Shown here in pieces: positions 1-8,982 of a stretch of DNA of 64,000 nucleotides; position 1 is the stretch's first letter, and every line of letters begins with the position of its first letter. A program made the translations under genes and the position numbers. Under the pieces are notes generated by a model, which was not told the origin of the DNA, made no database searches, and saw nothing but the letters and a program-made list of their open reading frames with translations. Source of the DNA: Vibrio sinaloensis (GTDB lineage Bacteria > Pseudomonadota > Gammaproteobacteria > Enterobacterales > Vibrionaceae); NCBI RefSeq assembly GCF_023195835.1, contig NZ_CP096200.1, positions 1,054,001 through 1,118,000 on the forward strand, written 5' to 3'.

Positions 1-2
1 AG

Positions 3-452
3 GTAAATCAGTTGGACAGCAATGTTCGGTTAGAACCAACCAGTGCTGTCTACATCGCTTTATCGCATGATGGCCAATATGGTAGCCATTATTATGCAGG
101 TTCTGGGAAAATGCTTAGTCAAACAATCAAAAGTGAATTAGCAACAACGCTGAATAATGTTGTAATAGCGAAGGTTCCAGAAGATTACAACACGGCATTG
201 GACTTTGCTTCTTCGCGTAAATTTGATTATCTGGTATACCCAACTATTTTACATTGGGAAGACAGAGCTACCGAGTGGTCAGCAAAGCCTGACAAGGTTG
301 AGGTGAAAATAGTCGTTGTGGATGCAAAATCTGGCGCAGTAGTGAAGTCGGGTATTATCGATGGGAAAAGTGGCATCGCGACGTTTGGAGGAGACAAACC
401 GCAAGATTTGTTACCACTTCCGATAAAAGAGTTCTTTACTGACATGCTTTAA
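3..452 (+). CDS. DUF4823-like protein, 5' end cut by window
   Basis: The reading frame is open to the left edge, so the true start and any lipoprotein signal lie outside the window. About 149 residues are visible, in the pattern of the DUF4823 family: a segment on making something visible to regulation of YxxYP-type repeats, 'FDYLVYPTILHWEDR', then a short beta-rich domain ending in 'FFTDML'. The family is made of small Gram-negative envelope proteins of unknown role. A TTG codon at 12 could be used as a start, but the upstream frame stays open, so truncation by the window is the simpler reading. The family call comes from overall pattern only; no catalytic motif is seen. Confidence 0.6.
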   Translation, partial: VNQLDSNVRLEPTSAVYIALSHDGQYGSHYYAGSGKMLSQTIKSELATTLNNVVIAKVPEDYNTALDFASSRKFDYLVYPTILHWEDRATEWSAKPDKVEVKIVVVDAKSGAVVKSGIIDGKSGIATFGGDKPQDLLPLPIKEFFTDML

Positions 453-548
453 ACTGAAGAGCACAGTAAACCCGCCATGGGTAATTCTCAACATTTGGCA
501 CTGGATTGTGCGACTGGGTAGGACATGGCAAACGAGTGGAGGAAGACC

Positions 549-1127
549 ATGAAAGGACAAGTCGTAGAATGGAATGACAGTAAAGGTTATGGCTTCATCT
601 CTTCTGCTGATGGTCAACTGAGGGTGTTCTTCCATATTTCATCAGTTACAAATCGTGGTTACCGGCCTAAAAAATCGGATGGGGTTATTTACGACTTGGT
701 TGAAGACAGCAAGGGTCGGCTCAATGCTCAAAATGTCGTGATTCCCGGTGCGAATGGATTTCCATTCACTGTATTGTTTGGCTTCAGTTTTTTGGTGGCA
801 GCGACCGCTTCAATCATAGTGTTTAATGGAGAGCACCTACTGATCCCAGTTTATCTATTGATGAGCGTTTTCACCTATTTGATGTTTGCTTGGGACAAAC
901 AGGCTGCGCAATCCGGACGTTGGCGAACTTCTGAAAATACATTGCATATGCTGTCTTTGCTTGGGGGTTGGCCTGGAGCGCTATTGGCTCAGTTCCAACT
1001 GCGGCATAAATCTAGTAAGCAGCCTTTTAAGTTGATTTTGTGGATAACCATCATACTCAATGTAGCGGGATTTGTTTGGTTATTTAGCGAATCAGCGAGG
1101 AGAATCATTCAAGCTTTAATGTTCTAA
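549..1127 (+). CDS. Cold-shock domain / DUF1294 membrane fusion protein
   Basis: The start is set at ATG 549, preceded by GGAGGAAG; an in-frame ATG at 525 lacks such a site. Residues 1-65 form a cold-shock domain with the nucleic-acid-binding patterns 'KGYGFIS' and 'VFFHIS'. The rest is a DUF1294 membrane domain with about four hydrophobic segments and the characteristic 'WDKQAAQSGRWRTSE' and 'GGWPGALLAQ' stretches. The protein is about 192 aa. The fusion is a known architecture in gammaproteobacteria, and its function is not established; single-stranded nucleic acid binding at the inner membrane is the obvious inference. It stands alone, with no operon partner. Confidence 0.85.
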   Translation: MKGQVVEWNDSKGYGFISSADGQLRVFFHISSVTNRGYRPKKSDGVIYDLVEDSKGRLNAQNVVIPGANGFPFTVLFGFSFLVAATASIIVFNGEHLLIPVYLLMSVFTYLMFAWDKQAAQSGRWRTSENTLHMLSLLGGWPGALLAQFQLRHKSSKQPFKLILWITIILNVAGFVWLFSESARRIIQALMF

Positions 1128-1213
1128 CCAATCTTTCAAGATATGGCGTATGTACAGGCAGTGAACTCACCGTGTTATAGTAATCTTTCGCTGACGATAA
1201 CGAACTGAGAGAA

Positions 1214-1241
1214 GGGGCGGGCAAGGCTTTCCACCCGCCCC
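1214..1241. terminator. GC-rich hairpin between convergent genes
   Basis: GGGGCGGG at 1214-1221 pairs with CCCGCCCC at 1234-1241 around a 12-nt loop. It lies just past the end of the peroxiredoxin gene and downstream of the cold-shock/DUF1294 gene. Neither side has a clear T-run, so termination could be weak. Confidence 0.5.
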
Positions 1242-1256
1242 GATGCTAAACACCGC

Positions 1257-1733
1257 TTACTTCAGCGCGGCCAAAATGGTTTCGGCTTTACTTGCTTCAA
1301 ATTGTTTTGGCTGTTCGACATTAAGCTCGGTGACGACACCATTATCGATGATCATCGCATATCGTTGCGAACGCACACCACCGAAGTTTCCGGTGTCCAT
1401 TTCCAGCCCCAGAGCTTTGGTGAAACTTGCATCCCCATCGCCGAGCATCAAGATTTCCGAGGCGTTTTGAGCCTCTCCCCAAGCGTGCATGACAAAGGCG
1501 TCATTGACAGAGACACAGGCGATCATATCGATACCCGTGGCTTTGATTTGATCAGCAAGCACTACGTAGCCCGGTAGGTGTGCTTCGGAGCAAGTTGGGG
1601 TGAACGCGCCTGGAACCGCGAATAACACCACTCGTTTATTAGCAAAAAGCGTCTCGGTGCTGTGGGTTACCATACCCTCATCTTTCAGTTCACTGAGGGT
1701 GGCATTAGGTATTGCTTGGCCTTTCTGAATCAT
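1257..1733 (-). CDS. Peroxiredoxin, Prx5 type
   Basis: This is a thiol peroxidase reducing H2O2 and organic peroxides in the cytoplasm. The signature 'PGAFTPTCSEAHLPGY' holds the peroxidatic cysteine (Cys48), with Thr and Pro placed as in Prx5. The only other cysteine is Cys73 ('MIACVSVND'), so any resolving thiol is either Cys73 or external, such as glutathione/glutaredoxin. The length of 158 aa is normal for the stand-alone form; some Vibrio and Haemophilus homologues carry a C-terminal glutaredoxin domain, which is absent here. It is monocistronic, transcribed away from the yjdM gene. Confidence 0.92.
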   Translation of the reverse strand: MIQKGQAIPNATLSELKDEGMVTHSTETLFANKRVVLFAVPGAFTPTCSEAHLPGYVVLADQIKATGIDMIACVSVNDAFVMHAWGEAQNASEILMLGDGDASFTKALGLEMDTGNFGGVRSQRYAMIIDNGVVTELNVEQPKQFEASKAETILAALK

Positions 1734-1897
1734 GTCCGCATTCCTTGTGTTATTTGACCCAATCAGTGTAGCGGTAAGAGCATAAACCGACCACTTATTT
1801 CAGATTTGCCAGGCAGGTTGTTGCAGGCCTGTGTGAGTTGAGTGATGGGCTTACTCTGGTTACCATAAGCGTTCATTTTTGCGTTAGAGAGTACAGC

Positions 1898-2233
1898 ATG
1901 TCATTTCCACCTTGCCCAAATTGCCAATCAAACTATGTTTACCAAGATCAATCACTGCTGGTTTGCCCAGAATGCAGTTATGAATGGAATCCCGACCAAG
2001 TCGCGGAGGATGAGACGCTTTCTATCAAGGATGCCAATGGCACATTATTGGCTGAAGGAGATAAGGTGACGCTGGCGAAAGACTTAAAAGTAAAAGGCAG
2101 CTCACTGGTGTTAAAAATTGGTACCAAAGCATTGGTAAGACGCATTGTCGATGGCAAAGATCATCAACTCGATTGCAAAGTCGATGGCGCTGGCGAGATG
2201 ATGATTACCGCTCAGTTTGTAAAAAAAGCCTAG
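1898..2233 (+). CDS. yjdM: YjdM/PhnA-family zinc-ribbon protein
   Basis: This is a 111-aa protein starting at ATG 1898, where the conserved 'MSFPPCPNCQS' N-terminus begins; an ORF extension to 1838 is not conserved-looking. Two CxxC pairs (CPNC at about residues 6-9 and CPEC at about 24-27) build a zinc ribbon, followed by the PhnA C-terminal domain with 'LKVKGSS' and a terminal 'AQFVKK'. It was formerly called PhnA, but YjdM is not phosphonoacetate hydrolase and the role remains unclear. It is divergent from the peroxiredoxin and monocistronic. Confidence 0.9.
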   Translation: MSFPPCPNCQSNYVYQDQSLLVCPECSYEWNPDQVAEDETLSIKDANGTLLAEGDKVTLAKDLKVKGSSLVLKIGTKALVRRIVDGKDHQLDCKVDGAGEMMITAQFVKKA

Positions 2234-2473
2234 GCCATGCCAGTAGCTTCAACTTTCAGGGCAGCATCACGCTGCCTCATTTGACTCTCCACTTATCTCA
2301 CAGCTTATTCTTACTGTTTAAGTTTGTATAACCAGCTACAGTCAACATTTTTGGCAAAATCTGGATTTTTGTCATTTTGCGGCCACAATTTAGTAATAAA
2401 ACTAACAATAATTAGTTCTAAATCATCAATTGGCGCTGTCTAAAATAACGCTTTTTTATAAGGATCATGAGCA

Positions 2474-4387
2474 ATGCGAAATTTAGGATTTAAGACGTTG
2501 CTGCTTATTGCAATCATTGCTTTGGTGGTTGTCTCTGTCTCTACGTCGAGCTATGTGGCGTACGTTGAGCAACGAGACGACTTGGTTAATCTTATCACCA
2601 AAAGTAACCAAAACTACGTAGATGCAGAAGCACAGCAGATTGCCAACCGCTTGAATGAAAAGGTCGCTGGGCTGGAGAAGCTAGGGCAACGTTATGAAAA
2701 TGAGCCTATTACCGGTGAGCCGCAAGACTTCATTGAAATGACCCACATATTTGCGGCAGCAATGAACCTCAATAGCTCTGTGGTTGCCTTTACCAATGGT
2801 GACGCCTATTGGAACCAAACGGCGAACACGTGGCCCAATCATAAGTTTGATGGCGATGTGACCACGCGCGGCTGGTACCAAGCAGGGCGCCGAGCCACCA
2901 CCACTAGTATCACTGAACCTTATCTAGGCAGTGAAGAGGGGGGTATTTATTGGGTGTCGGTGGTGCGCAAAACCTTTAGTGGCATGATCTCCGTGGATAT
3001 GCAGTTGGACTTTCTCAACGAAATCGTCAAATCGGCCAACCAAGTGGCAGGGAAAACCGCGTTCATCTTAAATCACGACGGCACCATATTGGCTTCATCC
3101 ATCAAAGAGGTGAAGGCGGGTGATAAAACCGACCGTTATCCGTGGCTTGCTAATGTTGGACAGCAGGTATTGGGTAAAGAGAGTGCCAGTCTCGAAGCCA
3201 CTGTGGGCGATAGCGAGAAACTGTTTTTCTCTCATCAGATCCGTATCGCTGATAAGAGCTGGTACTTACTGGTTGGCTTAGACAGTGAAGTGGTGTTCAG
3301 TGATCTGTCTGCTGCCAAGCGCAATGCGATTGTCACGGCTGTGATCGCAACCGTGGTCAGTATTATCGTGGCGCTGCTGATTTTGCGCGTGTTGTATCGC
3401 CCTATATTAGTGCTCAAAGAGACAGTCTTGAGCTTGAGTCAAGGTAATGGCGATCTGACTCAGCGCATTGAAGTGAAAACGGATGACGATCTAGGCCAGA
3501 TTTCACAAGGCGTGAATGTGTTTATCGATAATTTACAATCGATGATGCTGGAGATTCGTCAGGTCACCGACCAGCTCAACGAAAATGTTGATCGAATGAA
3601 AGATCAAAGCCAACGCAACAGCGTGATCTTGCAAAATCATGTGCAAGAGACCGAGCAAGTGGTTACGGCGATTGAAGAGATGAACTCTACGGCGGATTCT
3701 ATGGCTACTGATGCGGCCAACACGGCAGACCTGACCAATAAAGCCAATGAAGCCAGTGCTGAGTCAAAACGTACGGTGACCCAAGCGAAAGCCAATGTGC
3801 AGGAGCTGGTGGATGATGTCAGCGCTGCTTCGGAAAATGTGAATAAAATGGCATCGGAAACCGATGGTATCAATACCATTCTTGGTGTGATTGGCGACAT
3901 TGCCGAACAAACCAACCTATTGGCATTGAACGCAGCCATCGAAGCGGCTCGAGCCGGGGAACAAGGACGCGGATTTGCGGTGGTTGCCGATGAAGTGCGC
4001 AACTTAGCCAGCCGTACCAAAACCAGTACCGAAGAAATTGAAGCGGCATTGGCGAGCCTACAGCGAGGCAGTCAGTCCGTGGTGAGTTCGATGGAAACCA
4101 CCAAGCAGAAATGTGCACAAACGGCGGAAGGCGCAGGAGAGGTCGCGGAAAGCCTTGATGTGATGACTCAGTTTGTCGCCGATATCAATGACCTCAGTAC
4201 CCAAATTGCGACCGCGGCTGAGGAGCAAAGCAGCGTGACCCAAGAGTTGAGTCGAAATATGGCGGCGATTAATGACATTGTTGGCGAGCTCGACAGCAAT
4301 GGCCAACAGGCGCTAGAGGAGGCGCAAACCATCTCGGAGATGAACCAAACCCTGACCAGTATCGTCAGACGTTTCAAACTCAGCTAA
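2474..4387 (+). CDS. Methyl-accepting chemotaxis protein with periplasmic Cache sensor
   Basis: This is a transmembrane chemoreceptor of 637 aa. In order: TM1 at about residues 8-30; a periplasmic double-Cache-like sensor at about 40-275 with the 'TRGWYQ' and 'SVDMQLDFL' patterns typical of ligand-binding dCache_1 domains; TM2 at about 283-305; HAMP at about 305-355; and a cytoplasmic signalling domain. The kinase-contacting hairpin tip reads '[21 protein letters not shown]' (about 475-500). dCache_1 receptors often sense amino acids, but the ligand cannot be read here. No C-terminal CheR-binding pentapeptide is visible. It is monocistronic and ends at a bidirectional hairpin. Confidence 0.95.
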   Translation: MRNLGFKTLLLIAIIALVVVSVSTSSYVAYVEQRDDLVNLITKSNQNYVDAEAQQIANRLNEKVAGLEKLGQRYENEPITGEPQDFIEMTHIFAAAMNLNSSVVAFTNGDAYWNQTANTWPNHKFDGDVTTRGWYQAGRRATTTSITEPYLGSEEGGIYWVSVVRKTFSGMISVDMQLDFLNEIVKSANQVAGKTAFILNHDGTILASSIKEVKAGDKTDRYPWLANVGQQVLGKESASLEATVGDSEKLFFSHQIRIADKSWYLLVGLDSEVVFSDLSAAKRNAIVTAVIATVVSIIVALLILRVLYRPILVLKETVLSLSQGNGDLTQRIEVKTDDDLGQISQGVNVFIDNLQSMMLEIRQVTDQLNENVDRMKDQSQRNSVILQNHVQETEQVVTAIEEMNSTADSMATDAANTADLTNKANEASAESKRTVTQAKANVQELVDDVSAASENVNKMASETDGINTILGVIGDIAEQTNLLALNAAIEAARAGEQGRGFAVVADEVRNLASRTKTSTEEIEAALASLQRGSQSVVSSMETTKQKCAQTAEGAGEVAESLDVMTQFVADINDLSTQIATAAEEQSSVTQELSRNMAAINDIVGELDSNGQQALEEAQTISEMNQTLTSIVRRFKLS

Positions 4388-4397
4388 TCCACGTTGA

Positions 4398-4424
4398 AAT
4401 AAAGGCGCATCATGCGCCTTTATT
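4398..4424. terminator. Bidirectional terminator, MCP / MFS
   Basis: AATAAAGGCGCAT at 4398-4410 and its exact reverse complement at 4412-4424 form a long hairpin flanked by A and T runs. It serves the MCP on + and overlaps the last codons of the convergent MFS gene. Confidence 0.8.
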
Positions 4425-5628
4425 CGTTTTGCGATTGCAGTAAAAGTGCCGGTGTACGGCTGATGAACCACATCAAGCTGGCTGCTGCAAATACGGTTAC
4501 TGCGGCGAGAGCGAACCCATATTGAGTCAGTCCCCATTTTGACAATAAGGCTATTAACACGTAGCTGATGCTTTGCATCGAGGTAGAGAACAGCGCCAAT
4601 CCTCCGTCTACCCGCCCACGTTGACCAACGTCAATCCGATTGTGCATCCAGTTGGTACGAGCGATGCGATTAAGGGCGTTAAAGAAACCGAATCCCAGAG
4701 TGAACATCAACAAATGACTTGGATGCATGGCCAGGCTCATCCCAACTAAACTTAGGCCAACAGCGAACATCGAATAGAGCATAGTGGTCGGGTTTGGGCG
4801 TGACGCAAGGAGCCTTGATACCATCAACCCAGTCAGCAGCGACCCAAAACCAAAAGCCATACTGTAGCCAGCAAACCACTCTCCAGATACGCCAGTTTCA
4901 GCAAACCAGATAGGGACTAACTTGAGTAAGAATGTCAGGATTGGATAGCTTAAACACGAGAGCAACAAGAACGCAAAGAACTTAGGCTGCGCTGCAAAGA
5001 TGCTTCGGCTCTGCGTGAGCTGAGTGAAGAAGGGTTGTGTGGTGGATTGAGTTAATTGGCGTTGATAAGGAGTGACGGCGTAACTTAGTCCAGACAAAGT
5101 CGAGGCCGCCGCCGCAAAGAATGCGAACTGTGCCACTCCCCAATGTTGAAGGAGTAACACTCCCAGCGCGCCAGCGCCCAACGTTGTGACTTGCATTACC
5201 ACCTCTTGTTTACCCGAAATCGAGGCATATTCGTGGCTTTGGTAGTTCTCTTGGGTGAACGCATTATTGGTCGCCCAGGCAAGGTTACTCGAGACCCAAA
5301 ACACTAGCTGTGCGCCGGCCAAAACCCACAAGTTTAATCCATCGATTGCCGTGCTCAGTAAGACTGACAGCGCTGCCGTGACTTGAACGGCTTGAACTAG
5401 AATGAGCAACTGCTTTCGTGAATGACGGTCTATCAGCGTCGCGAAAAAAGGGGTGAGAATAAAAGAAGTTAGTGTGCAGGCTAACGCCACTAAAGCAACG
5501 AATGAGCCAGCATCTGGTGTTTGCAGCATGATCCAAGGTAGCGCCATCATAAACAATCCAGAAGAGAGCCCATCGAAAAAGCGCCCGCTTAGATAGGTAG
5601 CGGTTTTACCCGTGAAAACAGTCATCAT
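4420..5628 (-). CDS. MFS transporter under SoxR-type promoter
   Basis: This is a 402-aa major facilitator with about 12 hydrophobic segments and the A-motif-like 'DRHSRKQLLI' between TM2 and TM3. The start at 5628 follows AAGGAAAAG. It is divergent from soxR, and the intergenic region contains a promoter whose -35/-10 elements are separated by the 19-bp spacer and palindrome typical of SoxR targets. A role as a redox-active compound exporter follows from this context. SoxR controlling an efflux pump directly, rather than via SoxS, is established outside the enterics. The substrate is unknown. The 'GFGSLLTGLMVSRLL' region is ordinary for drug/proton antiporters. Confidence 0.88.
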   Translation of the reverse strand: MMTVFTGKTATYLSGRFFDGLSSGLFMMALPWIMLQTPDAGSFVALVALACTLTSFILTPFFATLIDRHSRKQLLILVQAVQVTAALSVLLSTAIDGLNLWVLAGAQLVFWVSSNLAWATNNAFTQENYQSHEYASISGKQEVVMQVTTLGAGALGVLLLQHWGVAQFAFFAAAASTLSGLSYAVTPYQRQLTQSTTQPFFTQLTQSRSIFAAQPKFFAFLLLSCLSYPILTFLLKLVPIWFAETGVSGEWFAGYSMAFGFGSLLTGLMVSRLLASRPNPTTMLYSMFAVGLSLVGMSLAMHPSHLLMFTLGFGFFNALNRIARTNWMHNRIDVGQRGRVDGGLALFSTSMQSISYVLIALLSKWGLTQYGFALAAVTVFAAASLMWFISRTPALLLQSQNE

Positions 5629-5663
5629 GATCTTTTCCTTGTGTCATTTCAGGTCTGACTGCT

Positions 5664-5694
5664 ACTCTAAAACCTCAAGTTAACTTAAGGTAAA
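5664..5694 (-). promoter_or_regulatory. SoxR-dependent promoter for the MFS gene
   Basis: Read on the minus strand: -35 TTTACC (5694-5689), a 19-bp spacer, and -10 TAGAGT (5669-5664). The spacer carries the SoxR palindrome ACCTCAAGTT/AACTTAAGGT (+ strand 5672-5691, one mismatch in the dyad). Over-long 19-bp spacing is the hallmark of MerR-family activated promoters, and the layout matches E. coli soxS base for base in spacing. Confidence 0.9.
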
Positions 5695-5721
5695 GTGTTT
5701 TTTTTGATTCGAGGAACGGAA

Positions 5722-6195
5722 ATGGACTTAAGTGTTGGCCAAGTAGCGAAACGGGCTGGCGTTAATGTGTCGGCGCTGCATTTTTATGAGCAAAAAGGCC
5801 TGATTCATAGTTGGCGCAATCAGGGCAATCAGCGCCGCTATGACCGTAGCGTATTGAGACGAATTGCGGTGATAAAAGCGGCGCAAGAGGTGGGGCTAAC
5901 CTTGGAAGAGATTGTTCAATCGCTTTCTCATTTGCCGAAACATCAAGCGCCAAATCGCCGCGAGTGGGAGCAAATGGCGTCGGGTTGGAAACAGATGTTA
6001 GAGCACCGAATTCAACAACTAAAAGCCTTGCAGCAAGACCTAGGAGGCTGTATCGGGTGTGGCTGCTTATCGATGGACTCGTGTGCGATTTACAATCCCA
6101 AAGATATCCGAGCCGAGACCTACCAGGGCAAGACGTTACTCAGTCATCCTGAAGAGTGGCTACAAGGACAGAGCGAAGCTAAGCAACAAGGGTAA
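5722..6195 (+). CDS. soxR: Redox-sensing transcriptional regulator SoxR
   Basis: This is a MerR-family activator of 157 aa. The N-terminal winged helix is 'VGQVAKRAGVNVSALHFYE', followed by a dimerisation helix and then the [2Fe-2S] cysteines 110, 113, 115 and 121 in the C-x2-C-x-C-x5-C pattern specific to SoxR. The start at ATG 5722 follows GAGGAACGG. Oxidation of the cluster by redox-cycling drugs or superoxide activates target promoters. No soxS is adjacent; the neighbouring MFS gene carries the matching operator. The 3' end overlaps the convergent AEC gene by 36 bp. Confidence 0.97.
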   Translation: MDLSVGQVAKRAGVNVSALHFYEQKGLIHSWRNQGNQRRYDRSVLRRIAVIKAAQEVGLTLEEIVQSLSHLPKHQAPNRREWEQMASGWKQMLEHRIQQLKALQQDLGGCIGCGCLSMDSCAIYNPKDIRAETYQGKTLLSHPEEWLQGQSEAKQQG

Positions 6196-7035
6196 GGTCA
6201 AAATACTAAAGAAGTTGCCAAACAATACCATAGAGGCCACTTTCGCCGGTTCGATATGCAATCGCTCGGCAAACAAGTAGTTCATCACTGCCGGAGGGAG
6301 CATGGTAAATAACACCATCATTTGAAGCTGCATAGTTGGCAAGGGGATAAACCAGTAAATAGCCGCAAAAGCCAATGCGCCGGTAAACAGTGACTGCAAG
6401 GTACACAACACGCCAATCTTAAGGCCGCTCAAGCGCATGTTGCACATTTGTGCGCCGAGTGACAGTAACATCACAGGTACTGCCGCTTGTCCGAGCAGCG
6501 CGGTCGCTTCGTACAGTGGGCTCCACACTTGAGTGCCTGACAAGTTGAGAAGGAGCGCTGCGGACGCCGCTAAGAAAATCGGCATCTTGATGATTTGTTT
6601 AAAAGGGTTACCCTCGCTAAGCAGAGCCAAGCCAAGGCTGATATGAATACAGGCGGAGACAACAAACAGTAACACCGCGGAGGCGAGAGCGCCGTCGCCG
6701 AATGTATAAGTAAACAGCGGGATAGCAAGGTTACCACTATTGCGAAACATGTGTGGCGGTGCCCAAGCTTTGAAACTTAGCCCAGACAAGCGGCAGATAG
6801 GAATCATTACCAAGCCGGGCAGCAATACTGCCACCAGTGAAGCACTGAGCAGTGGGACTTGTTCAAAGTCGAGCGGCATAGAGACCAATGAAGAAAAGAC
6901 CAGAGCAGGCGTAAACGTATCCATGTTGATGCGATTGATTGGCCTAAAGTCAGGTTTTAACCATTTGCCAACCGAAAAGCCCACCAATACCAGTGCGAAT
7001 ACTGGAAACAGTATTCCTACGACTTGCTCAAACAT
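6160..7035 (-). CDS. AEC family transporter (auxin efflux carrier fold)
   Basis: This is a 291-aa inner-membrane protein with about ten hydrophobic helices, N-terminal 'FPVFALVLVGFSVGKW' and 'NRINMDTFTPALVFSSLV', as in bacterial members of the auxin efflux carrier family. Those studied move dicarboxylates such as malate and malonate; the substrate here is not readable. The start at 7035 follows GGAAGGAAG. It is convergent with soxR and overlaps its last 36 bp, so no terminator separates them. Confidence 0.88.
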   Translation of the reverse strand: MFEQVVGILFPVFALVLVGFSVGKWLKPDFRPINRINMDTFTPALVFSSLVSMPLDFEQVPLLSASLVAVLLPGLVMIPICRLSGLSFKAWAPPHMFRNSGNLAIPLFTYTFGDGALASAVLLFVVSACIHISLGLALLSEGNPFKQIIKMPIFLAASAALLLNLSGTQVWSPLYEATALLGQAAVPVMLLSLGAQMCNMRLSGLKIGVLCTLQSLFTGALAFAAIYWFIPLPTMQLQMMVLFTMLPPAVMNYLFAERLHIEPAKVASMVLFGNFFSILTLPLLLSFALSL

Positions 7036-7140
7036 CTTCCTTCCTGAGGCTGCATCTATTCCTTGCGTTCAAACTACCTGATTTATGGGCAATAAAACAG
7101 CAAAAATGGTCAAACGCTGCGTACCTCGTCAAACTGGTCG

Positions 7141-7449
7141 TCAGTAGTATTGATTATCCTGGAGCGGAACTTCGAGTTGGTTACTCTCTTGGCGCACTGG
7201 CGCCCCTATCATTTCATCGTAGGCGCTTTGCTGGCGCAACACTTGCGACTTAGCTTTAATTCGACAGCACTGCCGCTGCAAGTCGACGATTGAATGGGCT
7301 CTCAGAAATTGTCCCTTATCATCGGTCACATAATACTCTTCTCCGTCAACCAAAACTGACGCATGGTATAGCGCCATGTCCAGAGAATGAATCACAAGCT
7401 TATCCACGTAGAAGAACTGCTCTAGTTTGCTTAACGCCATTTTCATCAT
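7141..7449 (-). CDS. DUF6482-like small protein
   Basis: This is a 102-aa soluble protein. The start is placed at the ATGATG at 7449, which follows AAGGGACAG; the longer frame upstream to 7665 has arginine-rich, non-conserved-looking sequence and no ribosome site. The core 'HASVLVDGEEYYVTDDKG' followed by 'ADLQRQ'-like text fits the DUF6482 family of short Vibrio/Shewanella proteins of unknown function. No motif suggesting an activity is visible. It stands alone between the AEC gene and the fasciclin gene. Confidence 0.7.
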   Translation of the reverse strand: MMKMALSKLEQFFYVDKLVIHSLDMALYHASVLVDGEEYYVTDDKGQFLRAHSIVDLQRQCCRIKAKSQVLRQQSAYDEMIGAPVRQESNQLEVPLQDNQYY

Positions 7450-7680
7450 CTGTCCCTTATTGCCGTTGATGTCTGATTGGTTTTTTTGCGTATACAGGGC
7501 TGTTACGGGGAATATGATGAAAAAGATTAACTTAGTTTGGTTGAAGCGCGAGCCGCGCCTCAAAACGTTTTGGCCACCCATGTGCGCAATAATTGATCTG
7601 TTTTCATAGCGCCTGCGTAACATCCTTCGAAGCAACAAAACAGCTAACAGGAGCTTAGCTCCCAACTTAAGGATGGAATC

Positions 7681-8178
7681 ATGTTTAAATACACACTATC
7701 ACTTGCCGTCGCGTTCGTCGCACTGTTTGCCTACATCTTGCCAGCGCAGGCTCATGACCATGGTATGAAGGGTGACATCGTCGATGTCGCAGTTGAAAAT
7801 GGCTCATTCAATACATTGGTTGCGGCAGTCAAAGCCGCGGGTCTTGTCGAAACACTCAAAGGCGATGGTCCTTTCACCGTGTTCGCACCGACAGATGAGG
7901 CTTTTGCCAAATTGCCAGAAGGGACCGTAGAGTCACTGCTGCTGCCGGAAAACAAGGATAAGCTGGTGGCTGTGCTCACTTACCATGTTGTTGCGGGTAA
8001 AGTGATGGCAGCTGACGTGGTCAAGCTAGACAAGGCGACCACAGTACAAGGGCAAGATGTGATGATCAAAACCATGGGCGGTAAAGTGATGGTCGATAAC
8101 GCTAATGTGGTGGCTACCGACGTCAAAGCAAGCAACGGTGTGATTCACGTCATTGACCAAGTGATTCTTCCTAAGTAG
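7681..8178 (+). CDS. Secreted fasciclin (FAS1) domain protein
   Basis: This is a 165-aa protein with a Sec signal peptide (about residues 1-24, ending 'LPAQAHDH'), then a single FAS1 domain with both diagnostic boxes: H1 '[15 protein letters not shown]' and H2 near '[15 protein letters not shown]...[13 protein letters not shown]'. FAS1 domains mediate adhesion or act as periplasmic/extracellular interaction modules. The start follows AAGGATGG, next to a short GGAGC-tta-GCTCC hairpin. It is monocistronic, ending at a good terminator. Confidence 0.93.
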   Translation: MFKYTLSLAVAFVALFAYILPAQAHDHGMKGDIVDVAVENGSFNTLVAAVKAAGLVETLKGDGPFTVFAPTDEAFAKLPEGTVESLLLPENKDKLVAVLTYHVVAGKVMAADVVKLDKATTVQGQDVMIKTMGGKVMVDNANVVATDVKASNGVIHVIDQVILPK

Positions 8179-8202
8179 CGCCCACCCACGCTACGTTCCC
8201 CT

Positions 8203-8228
8203 GGGCAAAGCTTAGCTTTGCCCTTTAT
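8203..8228 (+). terminator. Terminator after the fasciclin gene
   Basis: GGGCAAAGC (8203-8211), loop TTA, GCTTTGCCC (8215-8223), then TTTATTTG. A classic intrinsic terminator. Confidence 0.88.
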
Positions 8229-8248
8229 TTGTTTATAAGGTACGGATA

Positions 8249-8938
8249 ATGCAGCAACAAACCTTGAACGCCAAGCAAATTAACGACATGGAAAGTCGCT
8301 ATCGAGCGCGACTGATCAACAGTTTAAGCGGATTTAAAAGTGCTAACTTGGTTGGAACGGTAGATAGTGATGGTCAGCCGAATCTCGCCATTGTGAGTTC
8401 AGTGACGCATATTGGTTCTAACCCGCCTTTACTCAGCTTCATTAGCCGTCCCAATTCGGTAGAGCGCCATACCTTAGAGAACATATTCCAAACAGGGGTG
8501 TTCAGTTTAAACTCGGTCGAGGCGGATTTCGCATCGCTGGCCCATCAAACCTCGGCTAGGTATCCAAAACAGCAGAGCGAGTTTGAAGCGGTTGGACTGA
8601 CGCCGCACTATCACTCAGGCTTCGCCGCCCCATTTGTTTTAGAAAGCAACATCAACATTGGCCTTCGCCTTAAAGAGCATCACACTATCCAAGCGAACAA
8701 TACGGAAATGGTCATCGGTGAGATTGAACACATTCATTTGCCAACTGGCATCATTAAGGCAGACGGCTATCTCGACATTGAGGCGATGGAGTGGGTCACT
8801 ATCAGTGGTTTAGACAGCTACCACGTCACTCAACGCCTGTTTCGCTTGCAATACGCTAAGCCCGATAAAGCGTTAAAACCACTGTCGGTTGCGGGAGAGC
8901 AAGCGGAGTGGCCGAGTCGCAATGACGAACTTTGCTGA
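8249..8938 (+). CDS. Flavin-reductase-like FMN-binding split-barrel protein
   Basis: This is a 229-aa cytoplasmic protein with the flavin-reductase-like split barrel: 'SANLVGTVDSDGQPNLAIVSSV', then 'PPLLSFISRP' and 'HTLENIFQTGVFSLNSV', the three segments that contact FMN in this family. It probably binds FMN and either reduces flavins or serves as the reductase partner of a monooxygenase; no monooxygenase gene is adjacent. The start follows ATAAGGTACGG. It ends 45 bp before the convergent msrA gene. Confidence 0.87.
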   Translation: MQQQTLNAKQINDMESRYRARLINSLSGFKSANLVGTVDSDGQPNLAIVSSVTHIGSNPPLLSFISRPNSVERHTLENIFQTGVFSLNSVEADFASLAHQTSARYPKQQSEFEAVGLTPHYHSGFAAPFVLESNINIGLRLKEHHTIQANNTEMVIGEIEHIHLPTGIIKADGYLDIEAMEWVTISGLDSYHVTQRLFRLQYAKPDKALKPLSVAGEQAEWPSRNDELC

Positions 8939-8982
8939 CTCCAATCGGTAGCATGTACCAAGATCATTACTACGCCGGTCCG

